DNA from: Agelas oroides
Lineage: Eukaryota; Porifera; Demospongiae; Agelasida; Agelasidae
Reading direction: 5' to 3'
Assembly: GCA_949130485.1 (NCBI GenBank)
Contig: OX422191.1
Coordinates: 4,961,754 to 5,025,753 of the forward strand
Length of the DNA: 64,000 nucleotides
Under the pieces are notes generated by a model. It was given only the letters and a program-made list of their open reading frames with translations. It did no database searches and was not told the DNA's origin. Every line of letters begins with the position of its first letter. Within the stretch, counting starts at the first letter, position 1. Both the position numbers and the translations under genes were made by a program. Below are positions 61,601 to 63,408 of the stretch, piece after piece.

Positions 61601-63408
61601 CCACAGACTCAATTCCTACTACCCAACCATACTCTTCAAATGGACTATCTCCACAGACAGTATTGAGTTCCTGAACATAATTATATGTGTAATTAAGGAT
61701 CTATAGGATAAAAAATCTCACACAACTCTTCTCTACTCTACAGCTCTGTTTTAGATGAGAAAAGGCACTCTCCTACCACATACTTTCTGCTAGGACACTT
61801 GGAAGACCACCCCCCTACAACTGACGTTCCTCTGCTGATAGGTCCTAAAATCCTTTCATACAACGTCATCCATTCTAGCATTACACATCTACCCTTCTAC
61901 CTCAATGATACCTCCACCTGTAAAAGTACCAGCCTTATCTACTGCATCATCTGTTCTAAATGTTCCAAAATGTATGTGTACGACAAAATTCTAAATCTCT
62001 ACTAAATCGCTTTGGCCACCATACATCTGCAGCAAAGGAGAAGAGGAAGACCATCTGGTCCATCTACCGCCATTTTAGCTCTGGAAGACACAGCTTTGAG
62101 ACGCACGTGACAATCCTGCCTCTTGAACTTTGCCCCCCAAATCAGCTCCTGTCTCGTGAGAAAAACTAGATTAGGGCACTTAACACAGTCCTTCCCTTTG
62201 GTCTTAATTCCAAGTACTCTATAACATAAGGCTTCCTGAGTAACATGAGCATCTAGGCTACGATACACACGCCAGCTACTTCGCGTAAGCGCGCTGCTTC
62301 CTCGCCTCTCACCACTGAATCTCGCCAGCCTACCACTAGCGTTGAGAGCATCTGTCCACCTCGTGTTCTACGTTCGGCCCCCACCCGCCCATGGCCTACA
62401 CCCTTGCATGATCATGACACAGGGATGCAGGTAACCATGCAAGAATATAGTGACAAATGTGTATAAGACAATGTTTGCAACTGTCACCAGCCCTCCCTAC
62501 TATTTCAGCACAGGCCTGGGAACAACACTACCATCTCAGTGTACACCTCTTAAGAAGTACAACATGAATGACTTGACTTACTTTAGCTTCTGAAGTGTCT
62601 GGTTCACTTGCAAAGCTCCAGTTACTGCACAAGCTCCTTTGTGTGAGATCTTGTTGTGACTGAGGCTACAGAACATCAGAGAACAAGAGATGACAGGTGG
62701 CTGACTTTGTGTAAGGTATATTTGGTTTCTATACCTCACTACTGAGACACAGTATCAGACACTAGCTGTGTGTCAGTTTCTCAGTTACTGAAGTAGAGGA
62801 GTAGCTACTCCCTGTGTGGTTACTGTCACAGTCACTGGTTGCATCATGATTACAAACACTATTGCTACATGTGTACACCAGGAACCAAAGCATCATTACA
62901 GACCTACAAAATTAGGACATGAAAGGTTAAACTTAGCCTTGTTCCCAGGCCTTTCCCTTTTTTTTTTTGTTCTTCGGTTTGCGTTCAGTATAATGTAAAA
63001 GGCAAACCGAAGAACAAATGTGGCAGTCCCATGTAGAAATCGAAGGTTATTCCGTCACGTATTTCGACTGCATCACTGCTTTCGAAGCACCGTATCGCTG
63101 AACTTCCGTTAAGGGCGGGGCTCATACGTGCTTCGTAGATGCATGAATATGTAATCAATCTATGAAGCGTATATGAGCCCTGCCCTTAACGGAAGTTCAG
63201 TGATACAGCGCTTCGAAAGCAGCGATGCAGTCGAAATACGCAACGGAATAACCTTCGATTACTACACGGGACTGCCACAAATAAAAACGGAGGAGGCCTG
63301 GGAACGAGGCTAGGTTAAACTCACTCTAGCTCCTGAAGGCTCTGGTTCACTTGCAAAGCTTCAGCCAATTCACGAGCTCCTTCAGCGGTGATCTGGTTAC
63401 CACGGAGG
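16591..63408 (-). CDS. NLR/ribonuclease-inhibitor-type LRR gene, 3' portion: 19 single-repeat exons
   Basis: Nineteen exons on the minus strand each encode one LRR of the pattern L-x-x-N-x-I-x-x-x-G-A-x-x-L-x-x-A-L-x-V-N-x-x-L-x-x-L. Every exon is preceded by an AG acceptor (usually ttctgcag) and followed by gtgag or gtaag. Each starts with one base that completes a codon and ends with two, so all introns have the same phase and exons can be skipped or duplicated in frame. The 28-residue RI-like repeat is the kind found in NLR-type innate immune receptors (NLRC3-like), where it forms a ligand- or partner-binding solenoid. No NACHT, CARD or DEATH region is in the window; the 5' exons would lie beyond the right edge. 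Introns are 0.3 to 10 kb and full of mobile elements, so this could be one gene or more than one similar gene in series. Confidence 0.8.
17174..17339. repeat. long hairpin repeat
   Basis: tatgattagtataattaacag at the left pairs with ctgttacttgttaatcata at the right. Arms of about 75 bp meet at gcacgaggcgaagtcgag. Palindromic element in the LRR intron; no clear target duplication. Confidence 0.8.
17400..17560. repeat. 62-bp tandem repeat
   Basis: tatagtttaca-c/g-aaattgttgtc-cttacaagttac units recur two to three times between about 17424 and 17560, the last one diverging after aaattgct. Confidence 0.75.
18001..18290. repeat. 94-bp tandem repeat, three copies
   Basis: Units starting actggtgg at 18001, 18094 and 18189, each with gacagtttagtgactattga-type sequence and gaatggcaatggtaag at the end. 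Copies 2 and 3 are nearly identical. Confidence 0.9.
18445..18517. repeat. perfect 27-bp inverted repeat (hairpin)
   Basis: tagttgcaatacccagacgg and the next 7 bases pair exactly with 18491-18517; the 19-nt loop includes gccccgcaggggc, itself palindromic. It directly abuts the putative left end of the Crypton-like element at 18518. Confidence 0.9.
18541..18833. repeat. direct duplication downstream of the recombinase gene
   Basis: tttgtatagtgaccaaa through gagaagcaca-tccc-cagggtgc is present twice (18541-18660, 18677-18833). The second copy is longer because an internal segment with gaaaacaggaatca is repeated. Confidence 0.85.
18836..20095 (-). CDS. Crypton-type tyrosine recombinase (DUF3504-like), catalytic part
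   Basis: 419 open codons; the conserved part begins around residue 40 with W-A-K-G-V-F-K-S-W, the N-terminal SAM-like/core-binding segment shared by Cryptons and the DUF3504 domains of ZMYM2, KCTD1 and QRICH1. The catalytic domain shows F-C-L-R-G-V-H-E-H (first arginine), N-H-S-L-R-A-T-G-A-T (H-x-x-R), G-H-K-S-L-D-A-L-R-T-Y (histidine and tyrosine nucleophile), so the R...HxxR...H...Y set looks complete. Such enzymes cut and rejoin DNA through a covalent tyrosine link. It overlaps the end of the upstream proline-rich frame (19947-20660) in another frame, near an A-rich tract (about 19975-19985), so the two are probably one protein separated by a one-base shift, sequencing error or frameshift. 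It could be a transposon gene or a host-domesticated relative. Confidence 0.85.
   Translation of the reverse strand: MISTNVSLSFHHQMRGLPTLYLLLHWINCANLSFQFRQKNNNNWAKGVFKSWITSRNASTEEKYPADLLEVRHPFHVIERTLAAFVIEARRVNGNHYPGTTLKNIMAALFRVMKENQGAANVTSFVEKTSREKYYPQLNASLDRQLRMLRNSGIGTERKRAEVITADIEAQMWAEGVLGFHSPQALLCTIFFYNGKNFCLRGVHEHFNLRFSQIHRTTNPDEYTYTEFGSKNHPGGIADHSEGKIVSIIATGTPNCHVGILDFYLSKVPQNVVKEGGKFYLSPLPFTPTGMRPWFFTDPYPQKKIQGLLKKMCQEAKIEGNFTNHSLRATGATVLFNAGVPENLIQKRTGHKSLDALRTYERVTPSQDHAVAQILSSSTTLPYNIAKGKADVLLVQPNFPISSADREFLDNLPADAYPF
19947..20522 (-). CDS. proline-rich N-terminal region of the Crypton-like protein
   Basis: Open from an ATG at 20660, but M-W-S-I-D-D-I-L-K-P-P at 20522 is an alternative start without the hydrophobic leader-like stretch. 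About 190 residues, rich in P, S and T, with repeated T-P-P-P-S-P-S/R-x-P-P and K-P-F-V-P-P/V motifs, so probably disordered. The last residues (Q-T-K-K-Q-Q-Q-L-G-K-R-C-F) are the other-frame reading of the DNA that encodes N-N-N-N-W-A-K-G-V-F in the recombinase. I infer a single original protein of roughly 600 residues. Confidence 0.6.
   Translation of the reverse strand: MWSIDDILKPPQTRAPNFLPTPPPSPSVPPATVVYHTLPRAPGDTLKQIQSPSTNISTPPPSPRAPPAPYAYRALPGSTPNRLHPYRKAIINPLPHPSRFLPLANIDSSANSATISTQNHLPFTPVHPGQHFPPRFASPVPVSDQYQCKPFVPPPNARFANPVPSAALDQLCKPFVPVQTKKQQQLGKRCF
20891..21977. other. interval without recognised gene; short tandem repeats
   Basis: Overlapping open frames on both strands between 20966 and 21470 show no family features. 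From about 21565 to 21800 a degenerate 65-70 bp unit (tctagcctggc-gcctggcctcagg-tgctc-gctgttctgctctcgtgg) repeats three to four times. Confidence 0.55.
21978..22615. mobile_element. inverted-repeat element, about 640 bp
   Basis: aattgtgacccgctgagc at the left pairs with gctcagcgggtcacaatt at the right, with further matching to about 40 bp. No coding capacity recognised and no convincing target duplication, so the class is unknown. Confidence 0.7.
22616..24289. other. LRR intron region with duplicated segments
   Basis: 22790-22910 matches the intron block right of exon 17 (25760-25870), so it is an LRR-block remnant without an exon. A hairpin with tagcctc-ttcccaggccact is present at 23166 and again at 23543, and acagtaaagttt-tctagacgttttg at about 23353 and 23640, indicating a local duplication of about 300-400 bp. 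Confidence 0.6.
24290..24373 (-). CDS. LRR exon 18
   Basis: 84 nt; acceptor ctgcag, donor gtgagt. L-N-V-N-Q-I-K-D-K-G-A-R-A-L-S-E-A-L then Q-V-N-H-S-L-Q-K-L. Ends in AC where most exons end in AA or GA, so the first residue of the next repeat would change from N/D to T. Confidence 0.85.
24589..24909. mobile_element. 321-bp inverted-repeat element with exact 9-bp target duplication
   Basis: TAGTCTTGTGCCCCGCCCAC at the left and its imperfect inverse ending GGGGACGAGACTA at the right; inverted repeats of about 70 bp including aagtcgaatttcttgggct. GGGTATAAC flanks both sides (24580-24588, 24910-24918). Inserted in the conserved intron block of LRR exon 18. Same terminal style as the TAGCC family. 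Confidence 0.9.
25360..25443 (-). CDS. LRR exon 17
   Basis: 84 nt; ctgcag acceptor, gtgagt donor. L-R-Y-N-H-I-S-D-G-G-A-C-A-L-S-E-A-L, then R-V-S-Q-S-L-Q-K-L (serine in place of the usual asparagine). Confidence 0.85.
26396..26764. mobile_element. 369-bp inverted-repeat element
   Basis: taaactcggcagcataagt pairs with acttgtgctcccgagttta. Flanks tggtactg / tggtatgg could be a decayed 8-bp duplication. Interior has several gggtacttatattc-like repeats. It separates sequence that is contiguous in other LRR blocks. Confidence 0.65.
27229..27615 (+). repeat. dispersed repeat, plus-strand copy
   Basis: Resembles 14760-15200 and 48115-48345. Contains ccctacaaggtgaga followed by ccacccacctccccctgtcc and tttctgctgatgcagaacc. 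No protein recognised. Confidence 0.6.
27895..27978 (-). CDS. LRR exon 16
   Basis: 84 nt; ctgcag acceptor, gtgagt donor. L-S-G-N-Q-I-K-E-K-G-A-H-A-L-S-E-A-L, then Q-V-N-K-S-L-Q-E-L. Complete consensus. Confidence 0.85.
28327..28653. mobile_element. hAT-like non-autonomous element with internal tandem repeats
   Basis: Ends ATGGGGCGTCGTCTGTAAC and GTTACAGACGGTGCCCCAT; AGCTATGT flanks both sides (28319-28326, 28654-28661), an 8-bp duplication typical of hAT. The middle (about 28354-28575) is an array of gatgctactttataa-type units of about 20 bp. No transposase. Confidence 0.8.
28770..29089. mobile_element. TAGC...GGCTA family member, about 320 bp
   Basis: TAGCATCATTCCCAGACC at the left and GAGCCTGGGAACGAGGCTA at the right. 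The flanks do not match, so the element is old or rearranged. It lies after the same gagcagaggggg intron motif that hosts the 24589 insertion. Confidence 0.55.
29515..29945. repeat. degenerate tandem repeat, five units of about 75-98 bp
   Basis: Each unit has the order tctgt-cacaatt-tagga-aaaacagctatacactta followed by ct-gcttacgaaagca. Flanked on both sides by related segments with tttcaggaatttat (29381 and 30007), so the whole may be one element. Confidence 0.75.
30071..30313. mobile_element. TGGCAGTCCC hairpin element, copy 1
   Basis: tggcagtcccgaatagaaat at the left is inverted at the right; nearly the whole 243 bp folds into one hairpin, with ggggcggagctcatac and gtatgagccccgccc pairing near the centre. 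The same family is at 63020-63278 (full) and as half copies near 30619 and 49184. Confidence 0.88.
30455..31000. repeat. LRR block duplicate, copy 1 (partner 49010-49545)
   Basis: About 540 bp left of LRR exon 15, closely similar to the sequence left of exon 11, including a truncated TGGCAGTCCC hairpin element at 30619-30720. The block was duplicated with its exon. Confidence 0.85.
31004..31553. mobile_element. insertion of about 550 bp absent from the partner block
   Basis: Present between gtgtagctttatcact and gcaatgtatcattactgtag here but missing at 49540-49560. It begins near tgccagaaat and ends near atttctggca, which are inverted. So this is an insertion after block duplication, or a deletion from the other copy. 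Confidence 0.6.
31626..31709 (-). CDS. LRR exon 15
   Basis: 84 nt; acceptor cttgcag, donor gtgagt. L-S-R-N-K-I-T-D-K-G-A-C-A-L-A-T-A-L, then Q-V-N-Q-S-L-Q-K-L. Sister of exon 11 (49617) with only a few differences. Confidence 0.85.
32083..32172 (-). CDS. LRR exon 14, 90-nt variant
   Basis: Two codons longer than the others near its 3' end (K-L-R-L in place of K-L), still in frame; acceptor ctgcag, donor gtaagt. L-S-E-N-G-I-L-D-G-C-V-C-V-L-V-E-A-L, so the usual G-A-x-A-L is replaced by G-C-V-C-V-L. Looks like a drifting repeat or one under relaxed constraint. Confidence 0.75.
32406..32521. repeat. direct repeat near the DIRS-like fossil (partner 38037-38163)
   Basis: aatgaggtttaagtcttagtt through tgtgactatttttcct recurs at 38037-38163 with substitutions and a short length difference. 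Whether it belongs to the fossil element or is independent is not known. Confidence 0.75.
32560..35580 (+). mobile_element. DIRS-like tyrosine-recombinase retrotransposon, broken fossil
   Basis: Parts in order on the plus strand: a gag-like leader region (about 32.56-33.75 kb), a reverse transcriptase/RNase H region (about 33.95-34.7 kb) recognisable by its Y-L-D-D palm motif and the F-L-G-I-L-L-D...L-P-D-N-K-L block, and a tyrosine recombinase region (about 34.95-35.57 kb) with the F-G-F-P-R-C-G-K-F and K-Q-S-K-T-D-P-F-R-K-G motifs of DIRS elements. Clearly broken, with roughly ten or more interruptions, and no terminal repeats identified, so it is an old, inactive copy. It sits in an intron of the LRR gene in the opposite orientation. 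Confidence 0.75.
35590..36075. other. spacer between DIRS fossil and THAP relic
   Basis: No gene. A short duplication (tatggtattaggaggtgtata at about 35667 and 35688) and a gcgcgcgcgcgc run at about 35966-35977. Confidence 0.5.
36100..36290 (+). pseudogene. THAP-type zinc finger relic
   Basis: One frame reads G-G-Y-T-C-C-V-P-G-C-Y-S-N-K-A-R, the start of a THAP domain (C-x2-4-C). A neighbouring frame continues with D-Q-E-L-S-F-H-K-F-P-S-A-N-A and then a stop, which is the following THAP segment (F-H-x-F-P). One frame change near 36241 separates them, and the histidine end of the domain is missing. THAP fingers bind DNA and occur at the start of P-element transposases as well as in host regulators. 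A partial TAGCC-family end (gggaacgaggcta at about 36452) lies downstream. Confidence 0.6.
36792..37478. mobile_element. 687-bp element with ctggactg-rich inverted ends, exact 9-bp target duplication
   Basis: GGTCGTCTCTAATTGCTGGA at the left; the right end is its imperfect inverse ending gattagatacgacc. Both ends are built from repeated ctggactg/cagtccag units. GCTGAGAGG flanks both sides (36783-36791, 37479-37487). No transposase recognised. Confidence 0.88.
37826..38475. repeat. tandem duplication of about 445 bp with poly-G run
   Basis: tggccagtcatt-gt-aggc through gagtcagtggt-ctaa-aatggtta is present at 37830-38020 and again at 38275-38450. In the second copy a gtagggggg stretch has become a G tract of 20 + 9 bases (38284-38313), which may be unstable or a sequencing artefact. 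Confidence 0.8.
38799..39387 (-). mobile_element. TA-flanked Tigger-like non-autonomous element
   Basis: CCGTAGTTTGGGAAAATTTCG at the left and its inverse at the right, flanked by TA on both sides. Subterminal segments (tttcgcgt, gtccgaaaaattttt) are also inverted. Inserted in composite A, since composite B is contiguous here (gttctttctactatc). Carries the small ORF at 38954-39208. Confidence 0.82.
38954..39208 (-). CDS. small ORF resembling the N-terminus of Tigger-type element proteins
   Basis: 84 codons from M-S-I-R-T-Y-L-K-P-K, then D-G-L-P-N-P-K-G-P-L-S and I-P-S-Q-A-I-A-L-A-N, a pattern I associate with short leaders of Tc1/pogo-type transposon proteins in basal animals. Nothing of the HTH or DDE core follows; the rest (L-A-L-R-Q-L-L-P-S-I-L) does not match. 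Probably a 5' remnant kept in a deletion derivative. Start chosen at the second ATG because the family pattern begins there. Confidence 0.5.
   Translation of the reverse strand: MSIRTYLKPKDGLPNPKGPLSQSIPSQAIALANIEVAKATRDKSKKQHNDRENCGAPSHKLALRQLLPSILPDKCASRSLWAFT
39495..40062. mobile_element. foldback part of composite A
   Basis: Inverted arms 39495-39625 and 39929-40062 (aagtcacaaagttttctgaa at the left, its inverse at the right; both contain catgtagggatgg). The loop holds C-rich, CA-rich sequence without a gene. Confidence 0.85.
40289..41054 (-). mobile_element. TA-flanked inverted-repeat element carrying a HIRAN gene
   Basis: Ends CCGTAGTGTCCCGCTAATAC and the inverse TATTAACGGGACACTACGG, with TA on both sides. 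The ends are followed by G/C homopolymer-rich stretches (ccgccccccccc, gggggggcc). 766 bp in all, with no transposase but one intact small gene on the minus strand. Confidence 0.85.
40527..40889 (-). CDS. HIRAN-domain small protein, 120 aa
   Basis: Start chosen at M-A-T-T-F-R-I-E-S (40889), since the family pattern begins there; the frame is open further upstream. Almost the whole protein is one HIRAN-like domain: R-G-H-H-V-Y-K-A-A-W-S-P, then I-G-E-E-L-P-V-Q-R-E, N-N-I-H-D-D-F-T-V-A-V, N-G-N-T-V-G-H-V-P-R-E-I-S, and G-D-R-R-R-S near the end. HIRAN domains in HLTF/Rad5 proteins bind DNA ends or stalled forks. Stand-alone versions are known in invertebrate mobile elements, where the role is unclear. 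It is uninterrupted inside a transposon that otherwise has no enzyme, which suggests useful cargo or a recent deletion derivative. Confidence 0.8.
   Translation of the reverse strand: MATTFRIESTVRGHHVYKAAWSPYIGEELPVQREVNNIHDDFTVAVLKNGNTVGHVPREISRVCWYFLHKSGSEMTCIVNGDRRRSEVDGKGLVVPCVYIFRGKQKHLDRLINLFAKLAA
41382..41640 (-). other. possible exon segment with donor site, related to 63770-63960
   Basis: On the minus strand an open stretch with A-V-N-E-K-S-Q-R-H-Y-T-Q ends at a gtaagc donor (41376-41381). A diverged relative lies at the right edge of the window, also ending in gtaagc. Conservation of the splice site in both suggests a duplicated exon or promoter-proximal block, but no protein family is recognised. 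Confidence 0.35.
42039..42119 (-). CDS. LRR exon 13, 81-nt variant
   Basis: One codon shorter near the 3' end (N-L-K-L in place of S-L-Q-K-L), still in frame; ctgcag acceptor, gtgagt donor. L-R-S-N-E-I-S-A-D-G-V-L-V-L-A-G-A-L. The canonical G-A is G-V here. Confidence 0.78.
42750..43115. other. LRR block remnant without exon
   Basis: The part with agctaagactggaattatgaaagtgaa and catgcaaaatgtgctctg matches segments left of exons 19 and 16 (16245-16420, 26060-26240), but the satellite-rich copy 3 starts where the exon-proximal sequence would follow. Confidence 0.55.
43128..43947 (-). mobile_element. satellite-rich dispersed element, copy 3 (inverted)
   Basis: Reverse complement starts at ttgtgtgtcgagtgggg and runs through the 24-bp array (43748-43850), the GC-rich hairpin block, and the TTCCGTAAGGCTGAGCTAGGG end, where it stops without the 30-bp array seen in copies 1 and 2. 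Confidence 0.82.
44629..46326 (+). mobile_element. pogo/Tigger-like relic, 1.7 kb, TA-flanked
   Basis: AGGTAGGGGAGGGTAATT at the left and AATTACCCCACCCTACCT at the right, flanked by TA. A short frame from the ATG at 45080 reads M-P-R-Q-N-I-R-K-R-Q-R-L-K-W-N-A-E-D-L-K, like the first helix of pogo/psq-type HTH domains (R-K-R-x-x-W-x-x-E-D-L-x-x-A), then reaches a stop after 24 codons. Further open pieces (45325-45672) are not assignable. Decayed DNA transposon. Confidence 0.65.
46723..46806 (-). CDS. LRR exon 12
   Basis: 84 nt; ctgcag acceptor, gtgagt donor. L-N-G-N-Q-I-K-D-E-G-A-H-T-L-S-E-A-L, then R-V-N-Q-S-L-Q-E-L. Followed to the right by the conserved intron block also seen at exons 16-19. 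Confidence 0.85.
47170..48110. other. intron interval without recognised features
   Basis: Unique-looking AT-rich intron sequence. A short frame at 47237-47425 has no family features. Confidence 0.5.
48115..48345 (+). repeat. dispersed repeat, second plus-strand copy
   Basis: Shares ccctacaaggtga, tggcccaccc, cccacctccccctgtcccac and tggccaaaatcaga with the copies at 27.4 and 15.0 kb. Its right end is cut by the piggyBac-like insertion at 48372. Confidence 0.6.
48372..48997. mobile_element. piggyBac-like non-autonomous element, second family (626 bp)
   Basis: TTAA at 48368-48371 and 48998-49001 flanks CTCTTTGCACGC and GCGTGCAAAGAG. Subterminal repeats of gcagatttatatgcatacg-type (about 48388 and 48429) are present. 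No transposase. Its ends differ from the 8325 element, so it depends on a different enzyme or variant. Confidence 0.82.
49010..49545. repeat. LRR block duplicate, copy 2 (partner 30455-31000)
   Basis: Near-identical to the block next to exon 15, including the truncated TGGCAGTCCC hairpin element at 49184-49270. So that element inserted before the block was duplicated. Confidence 0.85.
49617..49700 (-). CDS. LRR exon 11
   Basis: 84 nt; ctgcag acceptor, gtgagt donor. L-S-R-N-E-I-T-D-K-G-A-C-A-L-G-T-A-L, then Q-V-N-H-S-L-Q-K-L. Sister of exon 15. Confidence 0.85.
50645..51145 (+). CDS. YW(K/E)DPE tandem-repeat protein, about 166 aa
   Basis: Start chosen at M-S-E-R-N-E-R-R-T-S (50645); an upstream in-frame ATG at 50606 is also possible. 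Seven repeats of Y-W-K/E-D-P-E-x-K/G-R-A, spaced 15 or 19 residues (45 or 57 nt), the longer spacing adding R-A-S-S or R-V-S-S. It ends with a basic segment, K-A-A-K-A-K-L-K-W-Y-R-R. Repeats of the Y-x-x-D-P-E-K-x-R-A type are familiar from poorly characterised proteins of sponges and cnidarians, often beside mobile-element genes; no function is established. The antisense strand is also open for 197 codons, a result of the repeat period; the sense strand has the family pattern and is preferred. It belongs to composite element B. Confidence 0.6.
   Translation: MSERNERRTSRTTCETKGKKRQASRNNYWKDPEKHRASSRASSHACYWKDPETKRASSHACYWKDPETKRASSHTRYWEDPETKRASSRASSHTRYWEDPEKGRAASRVSSHTRYWEDPEKGRAASCVSSHSSYWRNPDKKRAAARMTNLKAAKAKLKWYRRYYAS
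51921..52739. mobile_element. foldback part of composite B
   Basis: Inverted arms 51921-52055 and 52605-52739, nearly perfect over 135 bp (aagtcacaaaaaagttttct at the left). The loop contains the 195-bp element at 52246. Homologous to 39495-40062, the right boundary being exact: A and B diverge directly after gtgactt. Confidence 0.88.
52246..52440. mobile_element. 195-bp element with 9-bp target duplication and captured core
   Basis: TAGTCTCACAAGCCAGACCC and its inverse at the right; the inverted repeats extend about 68 bp. ATTCAAGAC flanks both sides (52237-52245, 52441-52449). The central 58 bp (taagaatcgtcataaatgct and onward) is the inverse of sequence in composite elements A (38715-38775) and B (51736-51810), so a host-element fragment lies inside the hairpin. 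Confidence 0.88.
53051..53134 (-). CDS. LRR exon 10 (type B)
   Basis: 84 nt; ctgcag acceptor, gtgagt donor. L-S-G-N-R-I-T-A-E-G-A-C-E-L-A-G-A-L, then Q-V-N-Q-N-L-R-E-L. Type B of the tandem array. Confidence 0.85.
53629..54718 (+). mobile_element. Penelope-like retroelement fragment, block 1
   Basis: Pieces in order: an N-terminal segment with W-I-P-P-L-S-S-N-P-R-L-E-S-Y-I, a reverse transcriptase segment with K-M-A-P-S-Y-A-N-I-F and E-D-F-L-H-R-L-N-S-Y, and a C-terminal segment with Y-C-I-I-C-S-K-C and I-R-A-L-N-T-V-L-P-F-G-L-N, typical of the GIY-YIG endonuclease part of Penelope elements. Much of the polymerase is missing, so it is a truncated, inactive copy. Opposite in orientation to the LRR exons. 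It was amplified as a passenger of the tandem block. Confidence 0.75.
55072..55155 (-). CDS. LRR exon 9 (type A)
   Basis: 84 nt; acceptor ctgcag, donor gtgagt. L-T-G-N-K-I-S-D-K-G-A-C-V-M-A-G-A-L, then Q-V-N-Q-T-L-Q-K-L. Type A of the array. Confidence 0.85.
55440..55523 (-). CDS. LRR exon 8 (type B)
   Basis: Same as exon 10 except the final E-L is D-L (one substitution at 55446). Confidence 0.85.
56018..57107 (+). mobile_element. Penelope-like fragment, block 2
   Basis: Virtually identical to the block 1 copy at an offset of 2389 bp; same truncated segments. Confidence 0.75.
57461..57544 (-). CDS. LRR exon 7 (type A)
   Basis: Identical in reading to exon 9. Confidence 0.85.
57829..57912 (-). 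CDS. LRR exon 6 (type B)
   Basis: Identical in reading to exon 10. Confidence 0.85.
58407..59501 (+). mobile_element. Penelope-like fragment, block 3
   Basis: Same layout; the right half (after about 58860) carries scattered differences from blocks 1 and 2, while the left half is nearly identical to them, hinting at gene conversion or a recent crossover within the array. Confidence 0.75.
59853..59936 (-). CDS. LRR exon 5 (type A)
   Basis: As exon 9, but the last leucine of L-Q-K-L is glutamine (cttttgc on the plus strand in place of ctttagc), which would disturb one hydrophobic core position. Splice sites intact. Confidence 0.83.
60221..60304 (-). CDS. LRR exon 4 (A/B hybrid)
   Basis: L-S-W-N-Q-I-S-D-E-G-A-C-V-M-A-G-A-L as in type A, then Q-V-N-Q-N-L-R-E-L as in type B. 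A hybrid created in the 368-bp sub-duplication; acceptor ctgcag, donor gtgagt. Confidence 0.85.
60589..60672 (-). CDS. LRR exon 3 (type B)
   Basis: L-R-G-N-Q-I-T-A-E-G-A-C-E-L-A-G-A-L, then Q-V-N-Q-N-L-R-E-L; splice sites intact. Confidence 0.85.
61171..62222 (+). mobile_element. Penelope-like fragment, block 4
   Basis: The most diverged of the four copies. It lacks the gggaggagcctgggtacgaggct stretch that blocks 1-3 carry at about 53879, 56268 and 58657, a TAGCC-family end. Confidence 0.75.
62582..62665 (-). CDS. LRR exon 2 (type A, diverged)
   Basis: 84 nt; acceptor ctgtag, donor gtaagt. L-S-H-N-K-I-S-H-K-G-A-C-A-V-T-G-A-L, then Q-V-N-Q-T-L-Q-K-L. Confidence 0.83.
62934..63312. mobile_element. 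TAGCC-family element with 9-bp target duplication, itself holding another element
   Basis: TAGCCTTGTTCCCAGGCC at the left, GGCCTGGGAACGAGGCTA at the right. GGTTAAACT flanks both sides exactly (62925-62933, 63313-63321). The outer element contains a hairpin (ttgttcttcggtttgc and inverse, 62970-63016) and the 259-bp element at 63020. It ends 12 bp from LRR exon 1. Confidence 0.9.
63020..63278. mobile_element. TGGCAGTCCC hairpin element, copy 2
   Basis: gtggcagtcccatgtagaaa at the left pairs along the whole length with the right half; aaat on both sides may be the target duplication. Same family as 30071-30313. Inserted into the TAGCC element, so it is the younger of the two. Confidence 0.88.
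63325..63408 (-). CDS. LRR exon 1 (most 5' one found)
   Basis: 84 nt; acceptor ctacag, donor gtgagt. L-R-G-N-Q-I-T-A-E-G-A-R-E-L-A-E-A-L, then Q-V-N-Q-S-L-Q-E-L. The donor survives although a 379-bp element inserted 12 bp downstream in the transcript direction. Confidence 0.85.

Larger units (their letters stand above)
52781..62935 (-). repeat. tandem array of 2.39-kb LRR blocks
   Basis: Boundaries marked by agaacaagagatgacaggtg at 52781, 55170, 57559, 59951, 60319 and 62680. Spacings are 2389, 2389, 2392, 368 and 2361 bp. A full block has two LRR exons and one Penelope-like fragment; the 368-bp unit is a single-exon sub-duplication. Blocks 1 and 2 appear identical apart from isolated substitutions (for example 53057 versus 55446), while blocks 3 and 4 diverge more. 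The array begins about 40 bp right of composite element B. Confidence 0.95.
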
